Of a DNA stretch of 64,000 bases, positions 1-12,191 are shown piece after piece. A program made the position numbers and the translations under genes. The notes beneath the pieces were generated by a model. It had not been told where the DNA came from and made no database searches. It saw only the letters and a list, made by a program, of their open reading frames with translations. How positions within the stretch are numbered: position 1 is the stretch's first letter; every line of letters starts with the position of its first letter. Where the stretch lies: positions 93,765,189-93,829,188 of the forward strand of contig OV884009.1 of NCBI GenBank assembly GCA_930367205.1, written 5' to 3'. This stretch comes from Acanthosoma haemorrhoidale. Its lineage: Eukaryota > Arthropoda > Insecta > Hemiptera > Acanthosomatidae.

Positions 1-2
1 TT

Positions 3-428
3 CACGTAGGGAACCAAGACGTTTGGCAGTTTGGCACCATCAGGAGGAAACTCGGCCAGTATCATTATATTGTCGAGTTGGACACAGGTCGCACCCTGAA
101 ACGGCATATAAATCAACTGGTCGCCACCTTGGTTCCGAAGAAAGAAGTCTCCTTAACTCCTTTGGTCCCACAGCACAGAATGGGCGTGCCTTTCAAAACT
201 GAAACTACAAGCTTGCCACTAGACCACCAATCGCCAACACCTCCTTCACCACAGGTGAGTAGTCCAGGTACACAGCGCGACTTGTCTGATCCATGCAATC
301 CAAGGCCACCACCTGTTCAGCCTGGTCCTTCTGTGCCTCCATCGCCTAGGCCTACCAGGAACCGGAAAAAGCCGAAGTATCTCGAGGACTATGTGTCCAA
401 CGTGTGTAGTGGACCTGTCCATAAATAA
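3..428 (+). CDS. Ty3-type retrotransposon pol, integrase C-terminal end (partial)
   Basis: The frame is open from base 3 to a TAA at 426-428, so the protein enters from outside the window. The first part reads like the C-terminal (GPY/F-like) end of a Ty3-type integrase: GQYHYIVELDTGR followed by LKRHINQL. A proline-rich linker follows, and the end RNRKKPKYLEDYV is the kind of basic tail that closes many insect Ty3-type pol proteins. The stop lies 11 bases before an LTR, and a purine-rich tract sits between them, which fits the pol-PPT-LTR order. No stop breaks this part. The rest of the element lies upstream of the window, so whether it is intact cannot be judged. Confidence 0.8.
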   Translation, partial: HVGNQDVWQFGTIRRKLGQYHYIVELDTGRTLKRHINQLVATLVPKKEVSLTPLVPQHRMGVPFKTETTSLPLDHQSPTPPSPQVSSPGTQRDLSDPCNPRPPPVQPGPSVPPSPRPTRNRKKPKYLEDYVSNVCSGPVHK

Positions 429-439
429 GTGGGGGAAAT

Positions 440-652
440 TGTAGTGAACCGTTATAAATAACTATACGTTGGTTAGCTGTTATAAAATAACAGTGTGTTA
501 CTACACACCTGACATGTGTTCCAAGGTTCAGTTTGAGCTTATACATACCGTTTGCTATATCTATGTCTCAAGTTTTGTCTAAATAAATTATGTTGCTTAA
601 TCAATTACATATGAAATAAATGTGTCACTTTATTCGGCCTATTGTCACAACA
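440..652 (+). repeat. 3' LTR of the Ty3-type element
   Basis: A purine tract (GTGGGGGAAA, 429-438) is followed by TGTAGTGA, and 213 bases later the sequence reads TCACAACA. These ends are inverted repeats with one mismatch and follow the TG...CA rule. AATAAA signals lie in the 3' half. The partner LTR and the target duplication are outside the window. Confidence 0.75.
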
Positions 653-689
653 ATGATATAGACTTGTTTAAATTTAGGAAGGATGAAGA

Positions 690-890
690 AATGCAAGAAA
701 ATTTCTTACCCCCACACAAGGTTGCAAAAAATATCTTTGCGTACTAGGGTGTTTAGTGACATCAGAACCTGTGTTCTCCAGTGTAGGAAAAATCATTACT
801 CAACAACGAAGCTATCTGAGCCCAAGGAGGGAGAAAATGCTTGATTTTTGTCACCCAACATGTGGGCAAAACAAAAGAGATGGTAGATAG
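690..890 (+). pseudogene. hAT transposase C-terminal (dimerisation) remnant
   Basis: From base 759 the forward frame reads TSEPVFSSVGKIITQQRSYL and then SPRREKMLDF up to a stop at 888-890. This is the hAT C-terminal dimerisation signature: a serine-glutamate step, an FSS-G motif, the R-x-x-L-S-P stretch, then M-L-x-F. The 70 bases before it match the family only with stops and frameshifts. No terminal inverted repeat was found, so this is a decayed fragment. Confidence 0.7.
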
Positions 891-2066
891 TCCTTTTTTT
901 AATCAAAGTTTAATAATTATTATTACTAGGTGCCTACTTGCTTGAAACATATTTTTCTTCATAAAAATTGCAAGTTAAACCTTTTAAATAATTAAAATGT
1001 TAAAAATTGGGTTCTTACTATTTGTATTTAGTTATTGCCGTAGTCTCTCAATAAAGTGTTGTTTTTTTTCACTAACGCGTCAAGCATTTCTGATGAATTT
1101 TGCTTTCAACAAGTTTATTTTTTTTTAATAAAATTGAATTTTGCTTTAATTTCTCCATATAACAAATACTGAAAAATAATTGTAAAGTATTACTCTTTGA
1201 AATAGGAATTACAAACTATCATTCAGACATCACCCCCCCCCCAACCCTCCTCCTACCTTGTTACTGACTGTCCATTGCTTGTTTTCCCTCACCAGCCTGC
1301 GGCAGTTTGTTCACTTGTTGACAGTAAGCAGTGTTGCCACTTTATAGTTCACTGCAATCTGTATTGCCATACCTAGGGTTTTAATAATGTGAAAAAAAAA
1401 TCCAGGATTCCATTACCAGGAGTAATCCAGGACAAACATTACTAAACTATCACTAATCGTAAAAACTGCATTTTTGATTTAGGGCTATGTTTGCTATTAA
1501 TAATAACTTTCATTTTTGTAATATAAAACTATGAATCAAAGGCGGTATTAAAGGTTGCAGTAGTTGGTAAGTGATAATGAAGAGCAATTATGGTTAGCAC
1601 AAAGCAATTATTACTTCTTATTCCAGAAAACATATTTACATATATATAGCATGCATACAATTTTTTAAGTATAATTGAATGTGAACTTTTTAAAGCACAG
1701 TCTTGTAAGGTAATAATTATTATTATTTTTCAGATTTATGGACACCCACAACGAGAAATCTTGGGTCACTGTTTAGATATGGCAAGCGTGGGATTTGTTG
1801 GAACCATTTTACTTCAAAAAATATCACTCATATGAAACAAAGAAATTATGCCGAGTTCATTACCAAATGTACTTGATTCAAATTGGATGTGATTATTAGA
1901 ATCACAAGCTTCTAATTAATTATAAATTCATTTAAACATTTGATATTATTAGTTCTCCTATCACTAAAATATGCGTAACATTAAAAACTATTTAAATTAA
2001 AAGTTCAAAAGCTAAGAACATTCATATCATAAAACGGTAACCAAATATACTCTTGTTGATAAAACA

Positions 2067-2245
2067 CCTCATCAATTGTGTTAGTTCAAATATAATTTTT
2101 TTTCTTTTTTTAAATGATTGTTAATTGTAGCAAACAAAAATGTATAGAAATTCATTTTTCCCAAAAGAATTTTTTTTCAATTTTTTCATTCATTCAACAA
2201 CTGATAAAATAAGGAAATTGTTATTTGTTACCTATTCATGTATAA
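2067..2245 (+). repeat. dispersed repeat family A, copy 1
   Basis: It aligns with 20902-21070 over about 170 bases. Shared stretches include TTGTTAATTGTAGCAAACAA and AAAATAAGGAAATTGTTATT, with length differences in T runs. It is non-coding and of unknown class. Confidence 0.7.
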
Positions 2246-3529
2246 TTATCAAATTATTGTTTTTAAATGTGTACTAAAAAAATGTTAACGCTTAGCTACC
2301 ACATTCTATTTTAATCATGAGATAGCTATTTGATTGATTCAGCTATTTGATTTTTAGTTTTTAAAAAAATATTTATTTTCAGGGCAATATTTTTAAAAAT
2401 AACATTTCTGCACATTACGTGTTTGATAAAAATTAACTCCGTACCATTAAAGACCAATATGTATATACTTATCTCGTTTTGAGGTTAATTGGACTTATCC
2501 ACTTATTCCCCCCAGCCATAGATAAACTCCAAGAATATATAAATAGTTGTCTTATGGTTTCTATTTCAGTTTTAAACTGTTATTAAGAACTTAGAAACCC
2601 AAAGCTGTGCAGTTTGCTTTACAATGTGAACAGTTTCCTTTATTAATTATTAACCAGCCAATTTTCCCTAACCATGAGTAAAAGTATAGTTTTCTCATTT
2701 ATGTGCCTAACCTTTTATAGATTTTTTGTTTAAACAAAACTATTTATTATGTATCCAAGTCATGTTATTAAATTCCAACCAATCATCAAAACAAATAGGA
2801 TTAATAAGTATATTTCAAGACCCCGTTCATGATATTTTTTTTGCTTTTATTTGATTAATATGTTAGGAAGGCAAGTAGTTGCAGAAATCAAACATTAAAT
2901 AAAACTAGACAGTCTTGACTTTAATTTTTAGCAAATTTGAAAAGCAATGTTGGGAACTTTTTTGAAAATTATAGTAATATTCCAGAAAATTATAATTCAT
3001 GGAATTTTTTTTTTCCGTTGAAGCTTTAATTTCATGTATTATCATTATTGTTTTTAAAGTATCAATATTATATGATTAATTTAAGAGTGTAAATATTACG
3101 TGATAAAACATTGATTTTTCTTACAATATTTTTGAGCGAAGAATTAATAATTAAACTTTGATTTTTTTTTTAATGAACACAGATAGAATATGTAGTTTGG
3201 GAGAAAGGAATTTTGATAGGTGATGTACAAGTACAAGACACCATAGTAAAAGATAATTAAAATTCGTGATTTATTTTTTTTAGCGATATCCAGTTTTTTC
3301 AGCCACTCATACCACTATGCTCCGCCTGCTTGGTTTCTATCTTTCCACTAGATGAAATAGTCTAAGACTGATAATTGATGTTGAGCTGAGAGTCTTCTCT
3401 TATTGAAAGAACTGACTTCGAATTGTTGTGTTTTGTTGAATGTACTCCCTTGAAATATAGGAAAACTGTTCACTCCTATTAGAAGCCACCCACTTCTAAT
3501 TATGGATGTGAAATAAATTCAATTTATAT

Positions 3530-3600
3530 AATTGAAGGGATTTGAACTCAGAATATTAACATCAAGCTGCTAAACAATAAGGCATTCTAGTCTAGTCTTA
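3530..3600 (-). repeat. tRNA-like SINE candidate, copy 1
   Basis: The minus strand carries GAGTTCAAATCCC, which resembles a pol III B box, about 45 bases after a region that could be the A-box end. The layout resembles 50229-50290 and 37491-37566. It is strongly diverged, so the call is tentative. Confidence 0.35.
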
Positions 3601-4554
3601 GAGGCCCCTTATTAGGCTCTAAGAAACCGCATTTAAAGTACACGTAGGTAAAGAGCAGTTTTAGCTGCTCTAGGTTTGTAGATATCAAGTAGCATAATGA
3701 CAATATATATGTGTATCGCAAAGGAAATAGAGGCTCAAGTCGCCACTTTTTTTTCAATAGTAAATATTTGTCGATCAAGGGTTATTTATTATCTTATTAA
3801 TTACTGCTTCTTGATTGACTCCCTATGTCTTATTACACTTATTAACGTTCACATTTGAAACCAGTTTTTCTAGCCTTGTTGATTGGTATTATTGTATTGT
3901 AATATAAATAGTAATGAACTGTTTAATGACAATATTTGTTTTCTGTTGGATTACTTTTATATTTTATCACCAACTGACCATTAAATGAAACTAACATGAA
4001 AAATATCATCTCTCTTTTCAAATCCAACAAAGAGCTTGAATGTTATTTTAAAAAGAGTTTTAATGACTTTGTGTAACGTTGACTTATAACATTCTAACCA
4101 ATCATCGAAACAGTATATATAAATATAGCTCACATAACAGTTTTAGATAAATATTATCTACCATATAAAACATTATTGTTTTTTGAATTTTAGGTGTTGA
4201 AAGATATAAATGTATTTATATTATATCCTATTTACTTGTTATTTTCAAGATAATTTTTAGGTTACCGATAAATTACATTATTAGTATAATTGTATTACAA
4301 GTTGAAATTTAGTATTTTGTATTCAATTTTAAGAAGTATGTATTAATTACATTTCTGAATTATGTTAGATAATAACTCATGTAAAATTAGATATTCTTTT
4401 TCATGTTTTATTTCTGCAGTAGGTGAAGGATCACCCCAATTCTTTGGGTGCATTTGACGGATCCCTGGGCTATTTTTATATGTCTATATTGTAAATAACG
4501 AATAAATTAGAGAGTAAATGTGTAAATACTGTATAAATTAGATCAACTATCTAT

Positions 4555-5138
4555 TGTCCTTTTAGGGCAGGATACTGAATCCTGGACCCATCAGGCAGCG
4601 GGTCCGAATCAGTAGACAGCCGGGGCGACCCGAATGTCGGTGTGCAATCAGTCACATACTGGACTACGGGAGCAAGGCTCTAAGCCAACCTTGCAATTGA
4701 GGTAGGATTCGTAGTGGTCGTGGTTTAAAAACAGGCAGCTAGAAGGTCATCCTGACTAGTGAGCCGAGTGGAAGGGCTCCACTATAAAAAACTCGCCTAA
4801 TGCTGATAAATATCAGAAGTGCCCCTGCTAGAGGGTGCGGCCAACCAAGCTATGTAGAGTGCCTTTCTCTATAAAAACTGGTAGTGGATAATTTTCAGGT
4901 CGAAATATCCACGCGTCTGGTTGCCCGTAGGCAACTGCCCTTCAATGGGTCAAGCGAGGAGTGCCCAGCGGGCACCTCTGCGCGACGTCTGTCATGCAGG
5001 GAAACCTTTCTTGTAAAACTATCCCCAGTGCTTGCACTGGGGCGACCGGGTAGTCCTTTCAGGGCAGGAACGGTCGTTAAAAATCCTTAAGTACCGGATG
5101 GGAACAGGCCTCTTGGGATGTATGTCCTTTTAGGGCAG
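4555..5138. mobile_element. GC-rich, hairpin-rich insertion with 16-bp target duplication
   Basis: A perfect 16-base direct repeat, TGTCCTTTTAGGGCAG, stands at 4555-4570 and 5123-5138. The 552 bases between are clearly richer in GC than either flank. The interior starts with an imperfect stem-loop at 4573-4614 (TACTGA pairs with TCAGTA, GGACCC with GGGTCC). It also holds GTTGCC/GGCAAC (4920-4935), GTGCCC/GGGCAC (4961-4975) and a 9-bp stem CCCCAGTGC/GCACTGGGG with a TT loop (5023-5042). A near copy of the flanking motif, GTCCTTTCAGGGCAGG, lies inside at 5053-5068. The 68-codon frame at 4884-5090 resembles no protein I know. The direct repeat suggests retroposition. There is no A-rich tail, so it may be a non-autonomous LINE derivative or a 5' UTR fragment. 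Confidence 0.6.
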
Positions 5139-5599
5139 ATTGTGATTATATTTAATAAAAATTTAATTTTTTATAATTAAAGTTTAATTTTAATAACAAA
5201 TTTAAAAAACGGTATGTTTTATTTCATAATTTTTAACTTGTAATGAATCCCCAAGAGTCCATTTGTATAGCAGTCACCCTGTTAACAAAATAAATAACTA
5301 AAAAAGTTAACATAACAATAATTTGAAACATAGTTTTAACTTGCTTATGAAAAATATTCAGTATAGCACAATCAAATCCAAATGTTCAGTATTGGTGAAA
5401 ATCTTAAAAAAAGTTATTTTTAAAGTGGTTTGTATATTATTGATACAGGTTGTGTTATTTTTTAGTAAAGATAACAAAAGGAACAAATGTTGCAGTCCAC
5501 ACTTTTAATTCTGTTGTGAAAACATTCTTAACTAAAGAAGTCATGAATTATAATGTACATACCAGGTAGTAAAAATACAAAATAAATTATCCCATATTA

Positions 5600-5790
5600 A
5601 CAGTTCGGTTGCTCTTAGTAGTCGGTGTGAAATCCAGCTGCAGAGGAGCAGTACAACATTACCGAAACACCTGGCTTATCGTTGCAGATGTCTTAATTTA
5701 TAGTGTAGTTTAATTGTGTATTGCCACTTTGGAAATGTATGCAGAAAATAATTTGGATGGCAGAGGATATTAAACACAATTGGTGTTATT
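5600..5790 (+). repeat. LTR-like repeat, copy 1, beside copia-type remnant
   Basis: It aligns imperfectly with 7155-7310: CGGTTG near the start, AGCTGCA in the middle, and a shared run from ATTGCCACTTT/ATTATCACTTT to the AACAC...ATTGG end. The two copies flank the copia-type RT scrap at 6540-6680 in the same orientation, as LTRs would. Divergence is high and no TG...CA ends are certain. Confidence 0.4.
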
Positions 5791-6539
5791 AGATTTGGTG
5801 CTATCTTTATCTATTCAAGACTACCTGCACTGATATTATGTACCAAAGAATATCTAACACTTCCCAAAAGTACTCTAGTGGTAAATTAATTTATTATTTA
5901 TTTAATTAACATGACAATTGGTTCAATCTGTTTTACATCATGGATATCGTGGGAGGATGAAAGAAAAAAAAACTTCTCGCCAGGAAGAAGCTAAAATCCT
6001 ATAATTTTGGTGATACTGACATCAAAATAAATTAATTACACAAAAAAAGTAAAGTTTGTTAAAAACATAATTCAAAGCATGCTGATTACTTTATAGTTAG
6101 AATACAATAGGAAGTAGGAAAAAGTATAGGGAAAAACTGTTGAGTTTTGGTAACTTTCATAATTTCTGTAGTCCTAGCTTAGAAGCTATTTAAGATTTTT
6201 TCTTTCACTGTTAATGACGCTGGTTGGTCTTTTGCATGTTTGTTGATCTGAAACCTGATTTAATATCTCATAGACAGGAAGGTTTTATTTTATTGACTTC
6301 AAAACCAGGGATTATCAGCCAACTTCATCAGGGTTTTTAGAAATTGATATAATTGTAAAAAAATGTGGGAGGAGTTCCTTTTTATTTACATCTCAGTCTA
6401 TTTGCCATCATTACTTGTTTCAGTTAGCATTCATTATTCTTCAGCTTTTGATAGATATGAGAGAGGTTGAAACTTATTTAAGTTTACGACCATGAGGGTA
6501 AAATCTAAATTATTTTTATTATAATTGAAGAAAATTCAA

Positions 6540-6680
6540 GGTGAAATCTTAGTAGTTGCTCGTTATGTGGATGATTTTTTTATAACTATGTAAAAGTAAG
6601 CTAATTGGAGAAAGCTTAAAGGACAAATACCAACCAAAAGACTTAGGTGAATTAAGTAAATGTTTACCAATTAGCATAAT
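6540..6680 (+). pseudogene. copia-type reverse transcriptase remnant
   Basis: The frame reads LVVARYVDDFFITM at 6549-6590, which carries the YVDD catalytic box typical of Ty1/copia reverse transcriptases. After a short shifted stretch it continues LKDKYQPKDLGELSKCL, matching the conserved LK-x-F-x-MKDLGEL block that follows the YVDD box in this family. Stops and frameshifts surround it. The two LTR-like copies at 5600 and 7155 suggest an internally deleted element of about 1.7 kb. Confidence 0.65.
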
Positions 6681-7154
6681 TATCTTTCCCAAGAAATCAT
6701 GTTTGTTGACTTCCTGTCTAATTTGTTTTTTCCCCTTACGTTTATAATTGAAAGTTCTTGAATTAGTGCTCTGGTAATTTGATAAATCAAGAAAGTTTCA
6801 TATGAGTTTTAAATCAGTTTTAGATTGACACTGATTTGGAATGCCCAGAGCTATCTTCATTGCTCCGGTTGATTTAACTTTTAATAAGTAGCATGATGAT
6901 AAAATTAATAAATTAGTACATTCATAATTTAAAATTTGCGTTGTCAGCGATCAAATAAATATATTAATTCAGGTAGATCTAGGGATCCTTTTTATCACAT
7001 TTCTTATATATGATTTTTGTGTGTTTCAATGAATTTGATAGAGTTTTATGTTGTAATCAGTTCTGGAAAACTTCTTCATTAGAAAATCCACAAATAAATA
7101 ATATTTATGCTTAAATACAAATACTTGGTACCAGTAACTAAACGTGTAATAAGA

Positions 7155-7310
7155 ATAATCGGTTGGGCTGCTCTGATCAGAAGTGCAAAATTTAGCTGCA
7201 CAGGGGGAGTGTATGTCAATTTATATTACAATTTCATTAATTGTTAATTATCACTTTAGAAATATATATTGAAAATACTACGAATGACAGTGAACATCAA
7301 GCACATTGGT
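7155..7310 (+). repeat. LTR-like repeat, copy 2
   Basis: Partner of 5600-5790. The middle segment is shorter. See that entry for the shared blocks. Confidence 0.4.
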
Positions 7311-8528
7311 TTTAATTAAATGTAATTTTGTAAAAAAAAAGTCAGGCTAGGTGCTCACTTGCGGTTTAGTTCCAACTAAATTATAATGACTATTTCAGTA
7401 TCCAAATGGATTTCGATTGAGTTTGGTGGAAGGGAAGGAAACTCACACAGCCTTCCTCCACTCAAGTGCCTGCTCTCTCGCGCAAATGAGCACTGGAGCA
7501 AATGTCATTCCCGTCTTTTTATTATAGTAATTTTTCTTCAATATACTGTTTTATTGAATTTAAAAAAGAGGAGAAATTTCCTTGTGTTAAAAGCTGTGGG
7601 CGTAGGAATTGATGGGAAGAATGTTGGGCTGGTATGCATCTCTCTTCTCACTCCATTAAAATTACCAGGTATTTTCAAATAGTTTGTCCCAGGACTAAAA
7701 TGCTTAAAAAGCCAAATAGTGACAACTGCAAAACAAAATTTTTCCAAAACAGCATATAATATTGATGTCATAATTACTGACCTTCACACATAACCCAAAT
7801 GAAATAGGGATATGTTTAGTAATATAGTTAAAACATTTAATGAAAATAAATTATGAACATATTTGACTATGTAATTGTAAAACCTTATTTGAAAAATTTA
7901 GTTAAGTGTCACCATCAAGGGTTTCAATTACCTTAGTTTTATTGAATTTATTAACGTACACGTTCAGAGCATCGGATCACAAAACCCAATACTAGGATGG
8001 AGCAACGCAAGCATTCAACATTTGTGAACAACTCCTCAATTATTTGAAATTATTAATTTAAAGTTTATTTCATATTTCTACGTATTAGTTTAAATTAATA
8101 TTGAACACTTGATTGATGCTGAGAGCCACTGAAGAGTGAGTGAAAGAATAAGAATTTAAATTAATATATTTTAAACATTTTTTTTCATTTTTAAATACAA
8201 TAAAAAGAGAGTTTGCGATAAAATATTACAATTATTAAGCAATTACAACTCATTATCATTACAATCTTATATATTACATTTAATAAAACGACTATAACTA
8301 TAGCCCATAAAAATATAGAAAATCAATTGAAAATTGCTCATTATTACGTTATTATAAAGTTAGAGTAGACATTTTAGTAGTAATATATACTATCAGGTAC
8401 AGTTAGAAATAAGAAAAAATACATGGCAATGTCTAGTCACCTCTCTTGTTTTTCCTCATTCGAATACGGTTGTGTGGTTTATGGTGTCTTTTCTACGGAT
8501 TTCAAGGCTTGGTAAAAGGGGATCTTCT
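7311..8528. other. intergenic stretch with repeat B copy 1
   Basis: 7380-7510 is somewhat richer in GC and holds a 98-codon plus-strand frame (7386-7682) with no family resemblance. 8237-8423 is a dispersed repeat. 8424-8528 is probably the 3' UTR of the minus-strand gene that ends at 8529. Confidence 0.5.
8237..8423 (+). repeat. dispersed repeat family B, copy 1
   Basis: It shares AAGCAATTACAACTCATTAT and the following 35 bases almost exactly with 21853-21980, then again from the GTAGA...ATCAGGTACA block to AGAAATAAGAAAAAATACA. About 60 bases in the middle are absent from the other copy. Confidence 0.75.
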
Positions 8529-8629
8529 TCAGTCATCTAGGAGGATTTCAGTATAGCATTCTGGTATATACCCCGTTACCTCATCTATAGTCCCGAGGAT
8601 CATCCCAGGTCTCATTGAGGACCTCACCA
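8529..8629 (-). CDS. unrecognised host gene, terminal coding exon
   Basis: On the minus strand a good acceptor (TTATTTCAG) precedes two bases that finish a split codon. An open frame follows, VRSSMRPGMILGTIDE then VTGYIPECYTEILLDD, ending in TGA at 8531-8529. The split codon fits the exon at 10825-10901, which ends one base into a codon (G + TG = valine). The product ends in two acidic residues. I do not recognise the family. The GYIP-x-x-Y segment is loosely like the end of an SH3 fold, but that is weak. An alternative donor (GAG|GTAACG) lies inside the exon at the codon for E of GTIDE, so a longer transcript ending elsewhere is possible. Confidence 0.55.
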
Positions 8630-10824
8630 CTGAAATAAAAAAGTGACAGTATCTTATTTGAAAAATAGTGTAATGTTCTTTTGTTTATTCATGTATACTT
8701 TAAATCTCAAAATTAATTTTTCCTATAGGGTACTCGAAATAACATTCACCTCTCACTAGCTTTGTTTATGTAAACATTTTAAGGTGTATCCAATTTGAAG
8801 TTAGGCCATTTTCTGATTGCCACAAAGCTAAGCCCTTGATACAAATGACAAAATGCTAGAAACCTAGCATAAGGTGTGATATAGGTGTCATACACAGATG
8901 GAACAAAGAGAAACATTAAAAAAAAAAAAAAGGGATGGAGGAAGAAATGACCTGTTGAGGTACTACTGTACACTTGAAAGAACACATGTTCAAGAAATAG
9001 TATTTAGGAATCCATTATACAGCATATAGAAAAAAGGAACTGCTGAGCTTAATAAGTTTTATGAGTCTTATTAACTTTTGTCTATTTACTGTTAATATTG
9101 AAATGAATAAATACAAATATATTATCATTGCTTAGGCCTAGTTGATGTAAAATATCTAATGTATTGTGTGGAAATTCCTAACATAAATGTACTGAAAGAC
9201 GCATTATAAATTGTGACCAACCAATTTATTCATTTGAATTTGATTGATAACGTAATTCCATATTCGATAAATGCTAAGACCAGACCACAGACAAAAAAAG
9301 GCCCACAGGCTTTAAAGTGTTGGGCCTCTATGATCATTTTAATAAATGTAAGTGTTGACAAAGGAATTAAGGGTTTGTTAATAAGTTATATTAGCAGGTC
9401 TATGTACTGACCTGCAGCTATCCTAAAATAAAAATGATTTTTTTTTTTTTTAAATCGTCAGGGGGCAGCAATTGGTTTTATTTTTGTTGTTGTTGACAAA
9501 CAACATTGAAAATAGCGTCAGAGGACTGACTGTTAGGCAGTGAAAGATTTGTTTACCAATTTTTTGGTAATTTCCAAGGGCGGGGAGGGGGGTTATTTAT
9601 TATGATTACTTCTGCTTAATACCACTCTTTATCCTACCCTTTGGATTGATCTAACACATATTTAATGGTGATAACCCTTGGGTTTGATATAAATATATAG
9701 TATTTTCTTACAAATCTGGTAACTAGTATTACCGTAGATAGAAATATATAAAAATACATAATTTCATCCAACCACTAGACCCCATTAGTTACATTTGTTT
9801 TTGTATTATAAATATTATTGACTAAGTATAGCTGAACGTTCAATTATTATTTTTTTTAATGTTCCCCTATTTGAAAAAAATTCCCGGCTATCAACTGACC
9901 AGACATTTGAAGCATGTTAAAGGTATATCTTTGAGCCACACTGTAGTCATATACTCTCGAATATCTCCATAAAATGTCCCAATTGCATCATCTTATTTGT
10001 AATTTATTGCAGTATTCAATTTTGTTTTTTACTCAACTGATATAAATCCTAATTTTTTTCTGGTGATCATTACATTTATCATGCAGCAGTCTGTTAATGT
10101 TTTTTTATTGAGATGTTTACCATTTTGTGGTGGACAAGCAAATTAAATAATTACAGGAATTTAAATTTAAAAGTTAATAAATATAAATAAGTAATCAAGC
10201 TGAGGATAATATAGGAATCATAGAAAATCTGTATTTGCTAATCTCTGGTAATAAAGTGTGTCTGGTTTATTAGTATCCAAGGCACCATCCATCTCCATTT
10301 TGGATCCGTCAAAGCTAATTAAAAATAGTTTCACAGCAAGAGGTTAAATTTTACTTAGCAAACCCTCCCAAGTTAACCTTGGTGGTTAATTAACCTAGTT
10401 AATATGGTACCTCATTAGAAGTGTTATGACCGAACATGACTAAATCAACACCTGTTTCCAATAGGGATGCTCAGAACCCCATTTCCCAAACAGGAAATAA
10501 GAGGAAACATCCTATTTACCACCAACAAGGAGAGAATGTGAAGCATACAGCAGTCTAGGTTTTACTCCATAGGTTTTGATAAATTATCCATGGAACAAGT
10601 ACACTCCATTGAATGGAAAATGATTCCGAGTTTCATTGGAAGATTAAGATGATTTTATGGGTGGAACAGGTAGCATATAGCTTAAACTAGGGGCGGCAGG
10701 TAAAGAGCCAATCACCTAATTAATGGAACACTTCATAACCCCCTCAATAATTTTTAATTTAAATTAATAATTTTAGAGTAAAATAAAACTATCAACGTAA
10801 AAGAAGCTATAAAAAAATTCTTAC
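8630..10824 (-). other. probable intron of the unrecognised minus-strand gene
   Basis: About 2.2 kb between two phase-compatible exons, bounded on the minus strand by GTAAGAAT (donor) and TTTCAG (acceptor). It is AT-rich. 10260-10740 looks like unique or old repeat sequence. I see no further coding frame. Confidence 0.45.
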
Positions 10825-10901
10825 CCTCTGTGACTACCGTGTTTGGCTTGAAAGAGTGATCTAATTCTTGCTCACCATTGCAGTAATAAATTGTGATGCA
10901 C
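10825..10901 (-). CDS. unrecognised host gene, internal exon
   Basis: This minus-strand exon is bounded by a polypyrimidine acceptor (TTTTTTTTAAG) and a donor GTAAGAAT. Its 77 bases are 1 + 25 codons + 1. The first base completes ATG with the AT left by exon 12192-12241, giving methionine. The frame reads CITIYYCNGEQELDH then SFKPNTVVTE. The alternation of hydrophobic residues (I-T-I-Y-Y, then F-x-P-x-T-V-x-E-V-V) resembles the first two strands and helix of a ubiquitin-like or RA-type fold. That is only a pattern resemblance. Both junction phases agree with the neighbouring exons, which is the main support. Confidence 0.55.
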
Positions 10902-12191
10902 CTTAAAAAAAAGGAAAAGTCATAGCATTCATTTATCAGTATTTTTAGTAACATTACTATACAAAATAGGTAGTGTCTTAAAGAAATAAATTCATTATTG
11001 AATACTCTGAAATGGGGCCCTTGAAGAAGCTGAGCGCTGTAAGCCAATGAATGAGCTAGAAGATTTGAGGAAATGTTTTGTTCATGTATTAATCCATTTC
11101 CATCAGTTACTGATGTTTAGTTAGAATATGCCTTGCGTCCACCTTGCCGCTGCTATAAAATGAGAATGCTGCAAAATAGGTCTCTGTTTAGCGACCCCAT
11201 TACTGTATGATTCAGGGTGGATTGGGCAGCAGAGAGTGCACTGGCTGCGAGTATGAAACGGGCAGGTTTCTAGTGCATTGAGATCGATTGCCAGTTTACT
11301 AGCAGTTTTTACCATTGCTTAGTGGAGTCTTGGAAATTGAATGTAGACCTATGTATATAGGTGGTTCATATGTTGAATACTTAAAGCTTCCAGTAACCTA
11401 GAATGTGATATATTTACTAATAAATTGAAAAAATGTTTGGCCACCTAATAAGAACTAAAGAAATTTTAAAAACTACCAAAAATATCAAGAAGAATAGAAT
11501 TACGACCAACTGGTCAAAATAAAAAGGATTCTTAAAATTAATGCTCATTAAGTCCATATCAAAATAAAATATACGGTGTGAGTAATATAACATATCCCTC
11601 CAGAAGATGGCAACCCTGATACTGTGGATTCTATAGTGCGTGTTCATCTCTCCAATGAATATACTGGTGCCCTGACCCCGGCTGGCCTGAGATAAAGTTG
11701 ACTCATCTAGTGGTCCAGATCAAGTTGCCTCATTAAGTCCGAGAAGCTTTCTGGAGGACGTTCAGGCTTAGACTGAGGTATTAGGAAGCCAGAGAGGAGG
11801 TGATATGAGCCATACTGAAGTATTTTATAAGTATTTTTTATAAGTGTTATAAGTATTATAATTTATAAGTATTATAAGTATATTTTATAAGTGAGGACTG
11901 TAGTATTTTAGCCCTTGGCATGCGCCAAGTAATAATAAGTAAGCCACTTAATTGACAATCTGACCGCAACAACCGCACAATTAATAAATATTCACAATAT
12001 AATAAATAAACAGACATTAAAAATATAACTAAGAATATAGTCATGTGGCTAGAGTATGACAGGCAATGACATGAACTGAAATTCTTTCATTGTTATGGTA
12101 GTTGAGGTATTTTTTGTATTTAAAATATATAATAAATTTATTCTTATTATGCTTGAGAGTTATGAGTTATTATAGAGAGTTATAAACTTAC
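10902..12191 (-). other. probable intron of the unrecognised gene
   Basis: It lies between two phase-compatible minus-strand exons. It holds two richer segments, 11120-11320 and 11640-11820, which look like old repeats. 11823-11890 repeats TTATAAGTAT-like units. No exon is supported. Confidence 0.4.

Larger units (their letters stand above)
891..4554. other. AT-rich stretch, no gene seen
   Basis: About 3.7 kb with many short homopolymer runs, including a run of ten C at 1232-1241. I see no exon-like frame with splice sites. Two dispersed repeats inside it (2067-2245 and 3530-3600) are listed separately. Confidence 0.6.
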
